Program-made: the position numbers and the translations under genes
The notes under the pieces: model-generated
Told to the model about the DNA's origin: nothing
What the model saw: only the letters and a program-made list of their open reading frames with translations
Database searches by the model: none
Assembly (NCBI GenBank): GCA_900768075.1
Contig: CAAGBN010000075.1
Location: 1-13,594, forward strand
Source: Clostridia bacterium
GTDB taxonomy: Bacteria > Bacillota > Clostridia > Oscillospirales > Acutalibacteraceae
Reading direction: 5' to 3'
DNA: 13,594 bases
Shown here: in pieces, positions 12,873-13,594 of the stretch
Position numbering within the stretch: the stretch's first letter is position 1
Layout: each line of letters begins with the position of its first letter

Positions 12873-12996
12873 TTAAAAACACCCGGGGAGAAAACCGAGT
12901 GCTTTTAAAAGGAGAAAATATGAAGAAAACATTATAGTGGAGTAAGCATTTTAGGTGAGAGCTTTTCGCTCTCTCGTGTACTCTCTCTTGAGTACA
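12873..12996 (-). ncRNA. Candidate small regulatory RNA
   Basis: A minus-strand unit of about 120 bases with its own promoter (13002-13030) and terminator (12875-12906), and no gene of normal size in it. The predicted transcript begins with a hairpin at its 5' end (12978-12983 with 12990-12995, loop AAGAGA), then a second hairpin (GAGAGC with GCTCTC, loop GAAAA; 12957-12973). A mostly unpaired region containing TTTTCTCCTTTT follows, complementary to a Shine-Dalgarno region, and then the terminator stem. The layout fits a trans-acting small RNA. The family is not recognised and expression is inferred from sequence only. Confidence 0.45.
12875..12906 (-). terminator. Intrinsic terminator of the candidate small RNA
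   Basis: On the minus strand AAAAGCACTCGG (12895-12906) pairs with CCGGGTGTTTTT (12875-12886), with two G-T wobbles. Read on the plus strand one wobble becomes a C-A mismatch and the T tract is short, so the hairpin favours leftward termination. Confidence 0.6.
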
Positions 12997-13001
12997 GCCA
13001 T

Positions 13002-13030
13002 ATAATACACTATCAAAAACAAAAAATCAA
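13002..13030 (-). promoter_or_regulatory. Promoter of the candidate small RNA
   Basis: On the minus strand TTGATT (13025-13030), a 17-base spacer and TATTAT (13002-13007). The predicted start (about 12994-12996) coincides with the first base of a perfect hairpin. Confidence 0.55.
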
Positions 13031-13157
13031 GTGTTTTTTTACAAAAAAATCCTAAAAATCATCGTTTCTACCCATTGGTTAAAATGTGAGAATTTCAAAA
13101 TGAAATTTTATGCAAAATGACGAAAACTTTGATATAACTCTCTTTTGAAATTAAATA

Positions 13158-13187
13158 TTGACACGGGTACTAATAATTTGATATAAT
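13158..13187 (+). promoter_or_regulatory. Strong promoter of asnA
   Basis: Perfect TTGACA (13158-13163), an 18-base spacer and perfect TATAAT (13182-13187), preceded by TG at the extended -10 position. The leader would be only about 35 bases, leaving no room for a T-box or other riboswitch. Confidence 0.85.
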
Positions 13188-13227
13188 AATTGACGTATTT
13201 ATATCAGTTTAAACAGGAGGGTTATTT

Positions 13228-13594
13228 ATGCCCCACTATATTCCTGAGGACTATGTTCCTCATCTGTCACTTCGTGACACTGAAATTGCAATTAAAAAAG
13301 TAAAAGACTTCTTTGAAAGAGATCTGGCTATCGAGCTCAATCTTACAAGAGTTTCTGCGCCTTTGTTTGTTGACACCGAGAGCGGTCTTAACGATAACCT
13401 CAACGGAACGGAAAGACCTGTATCCTTTGATATATTCAGCGGTAAGCATTTTGAGATAGTTCACTCACTTGCTAAGTGGAAGCGTTTTGCTCTTAAGATG
13501 TATGGCTTTGAGGTAGGCGAGGGCCTTTATACAGATATGAACGCTCTTCGCCGTGACGAGGATACTGATAACATTCATTCTATATTTGTTGACA
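13228..13594 (+). CDS. asnA: Aspartate-ammonia ligase (asparagine synthetase A), 5' part
   Basis: Makes asparagine from aspartate, ammonia and ATP (AMP-forming), an enzyme related to class II aminoacyl-tRNA synthetases. The frame is open from ATG at 13228 to the window edge (122 codons; the family is usually about 330). Family hallmarks are visible: ELNLTRVSAPLFV, a GLNDNLNGTERPV stretch, FEIVHSLAKWKR, GEGLYTDMNALRRDED and IHSIFVD. AGGAGG (13215-13220) lies seven bases before the ATG. The second codons (MPHYIPEDYVPHLSLRDTE) are a normal N-terminus for Clostridia versions. It is cut only by the window boundary. Confidence 0.95.
   Translation, partial: MPHYIPEDYVPHLSLRDTEIAIKKVKDFFERDLAIELNLTRVSAPLFVDTESGLNDNLNGTERPVSFDIFSGKHFEIVHSLAKWKRFALKMYGFEVGEGLYTDMNALRRDEDTDNIHSIFVD

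Noticed and set aside
13008..13043. Terminator-like ACACT ... AGTGT followed by T7 on the plus strand
   Set aside because: The stem is only 5 bp with an 18-base loop, and the region is better explained as the small-RNA promoter on the other strand.
12840..13227. T-box riboswitch or other leader upstream of asnA
   Set aside because: No T-box antiterminator motif is present and the strong promoter at 13158-13187 leaves a leader of only about 35 bases.

Overview
The window looks like a chromosomal piece from an endospore-forming, low-to-moderate GC Gram-positive bacterium of the class Clostridia, most probably a gut Ruminococcus/Oscillospiraceae-like organism. This rests on the SpoIIR sporulation gene, strong AGGAG ribosome binding sites, sigma-A-type promoters, and secreted Cys-rich repeat proteins of a kind I associate with gut Firmicutes. 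The species is not identified.

Layout. Positions 1-74 are the 3' end of a 23S rRNA, followed by an intrinsic terminator and no 5S rRNA. A secreted 673-residue protein with zinc-ribbon-like repeats and FN3 domains follows (240-2261). A leftward block (2432-3510) holds a TSCPD-domain protein and a compact three-gene cluster of small unrecognised proteins; the third (2734-2910) starts with TTG. A rightward pair encodes a YfcE-like phosphodiesterase and a PAP2 membrane phosphatase (3580-4836). A second secreted Cys-rich repeat protein (5154-5924) converges on an FAD-dependent, geranylgeranyl-reductase-like oxidoreductase (6006-7400, minus). SpoIIR (7493-8107, minus) is divergent from an operon of acyl carrier protein, HAD hydrolase and glycerate kinase (8256-10263). 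A methylmalonate-semialdehyde dehydrogenase (10365-11888) comes next, then a GNAT acetyltransferase (12114-12632, minus) and the first 122 codons of asparagine synthetase AsnA (13228 to the window end).

Gene-free stretches over 300 bases. 4837-5153 holds the PAP2 terminator, a 77-bp cloverleaf-shaped repeat and a promoter for the second secreted protein. 12633-13227 holds the GNAT promoter, a second copy of the cloverleaf repeat, a bidirectional hairpin, a candidate minus-strand small RNA with its own promoter and terminator, and the asnA promoter.

The most unusual content is non-coding. There are two dispersed structured repeat families with two copies each. In both families the copies differ by paired, compensating base changes in the stems. 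The candidate small RNA has a 5' hairpin at the predicted transcription start and an anti-Shine-Dalgarno stretch. Among the proteins, the three-gene small-protein cluster and the Cys/His repeats of the two secreted proteins are the least explained. The remaining genes are ordinary metabolic or housekeeping functions and do not obviously work together as one system.
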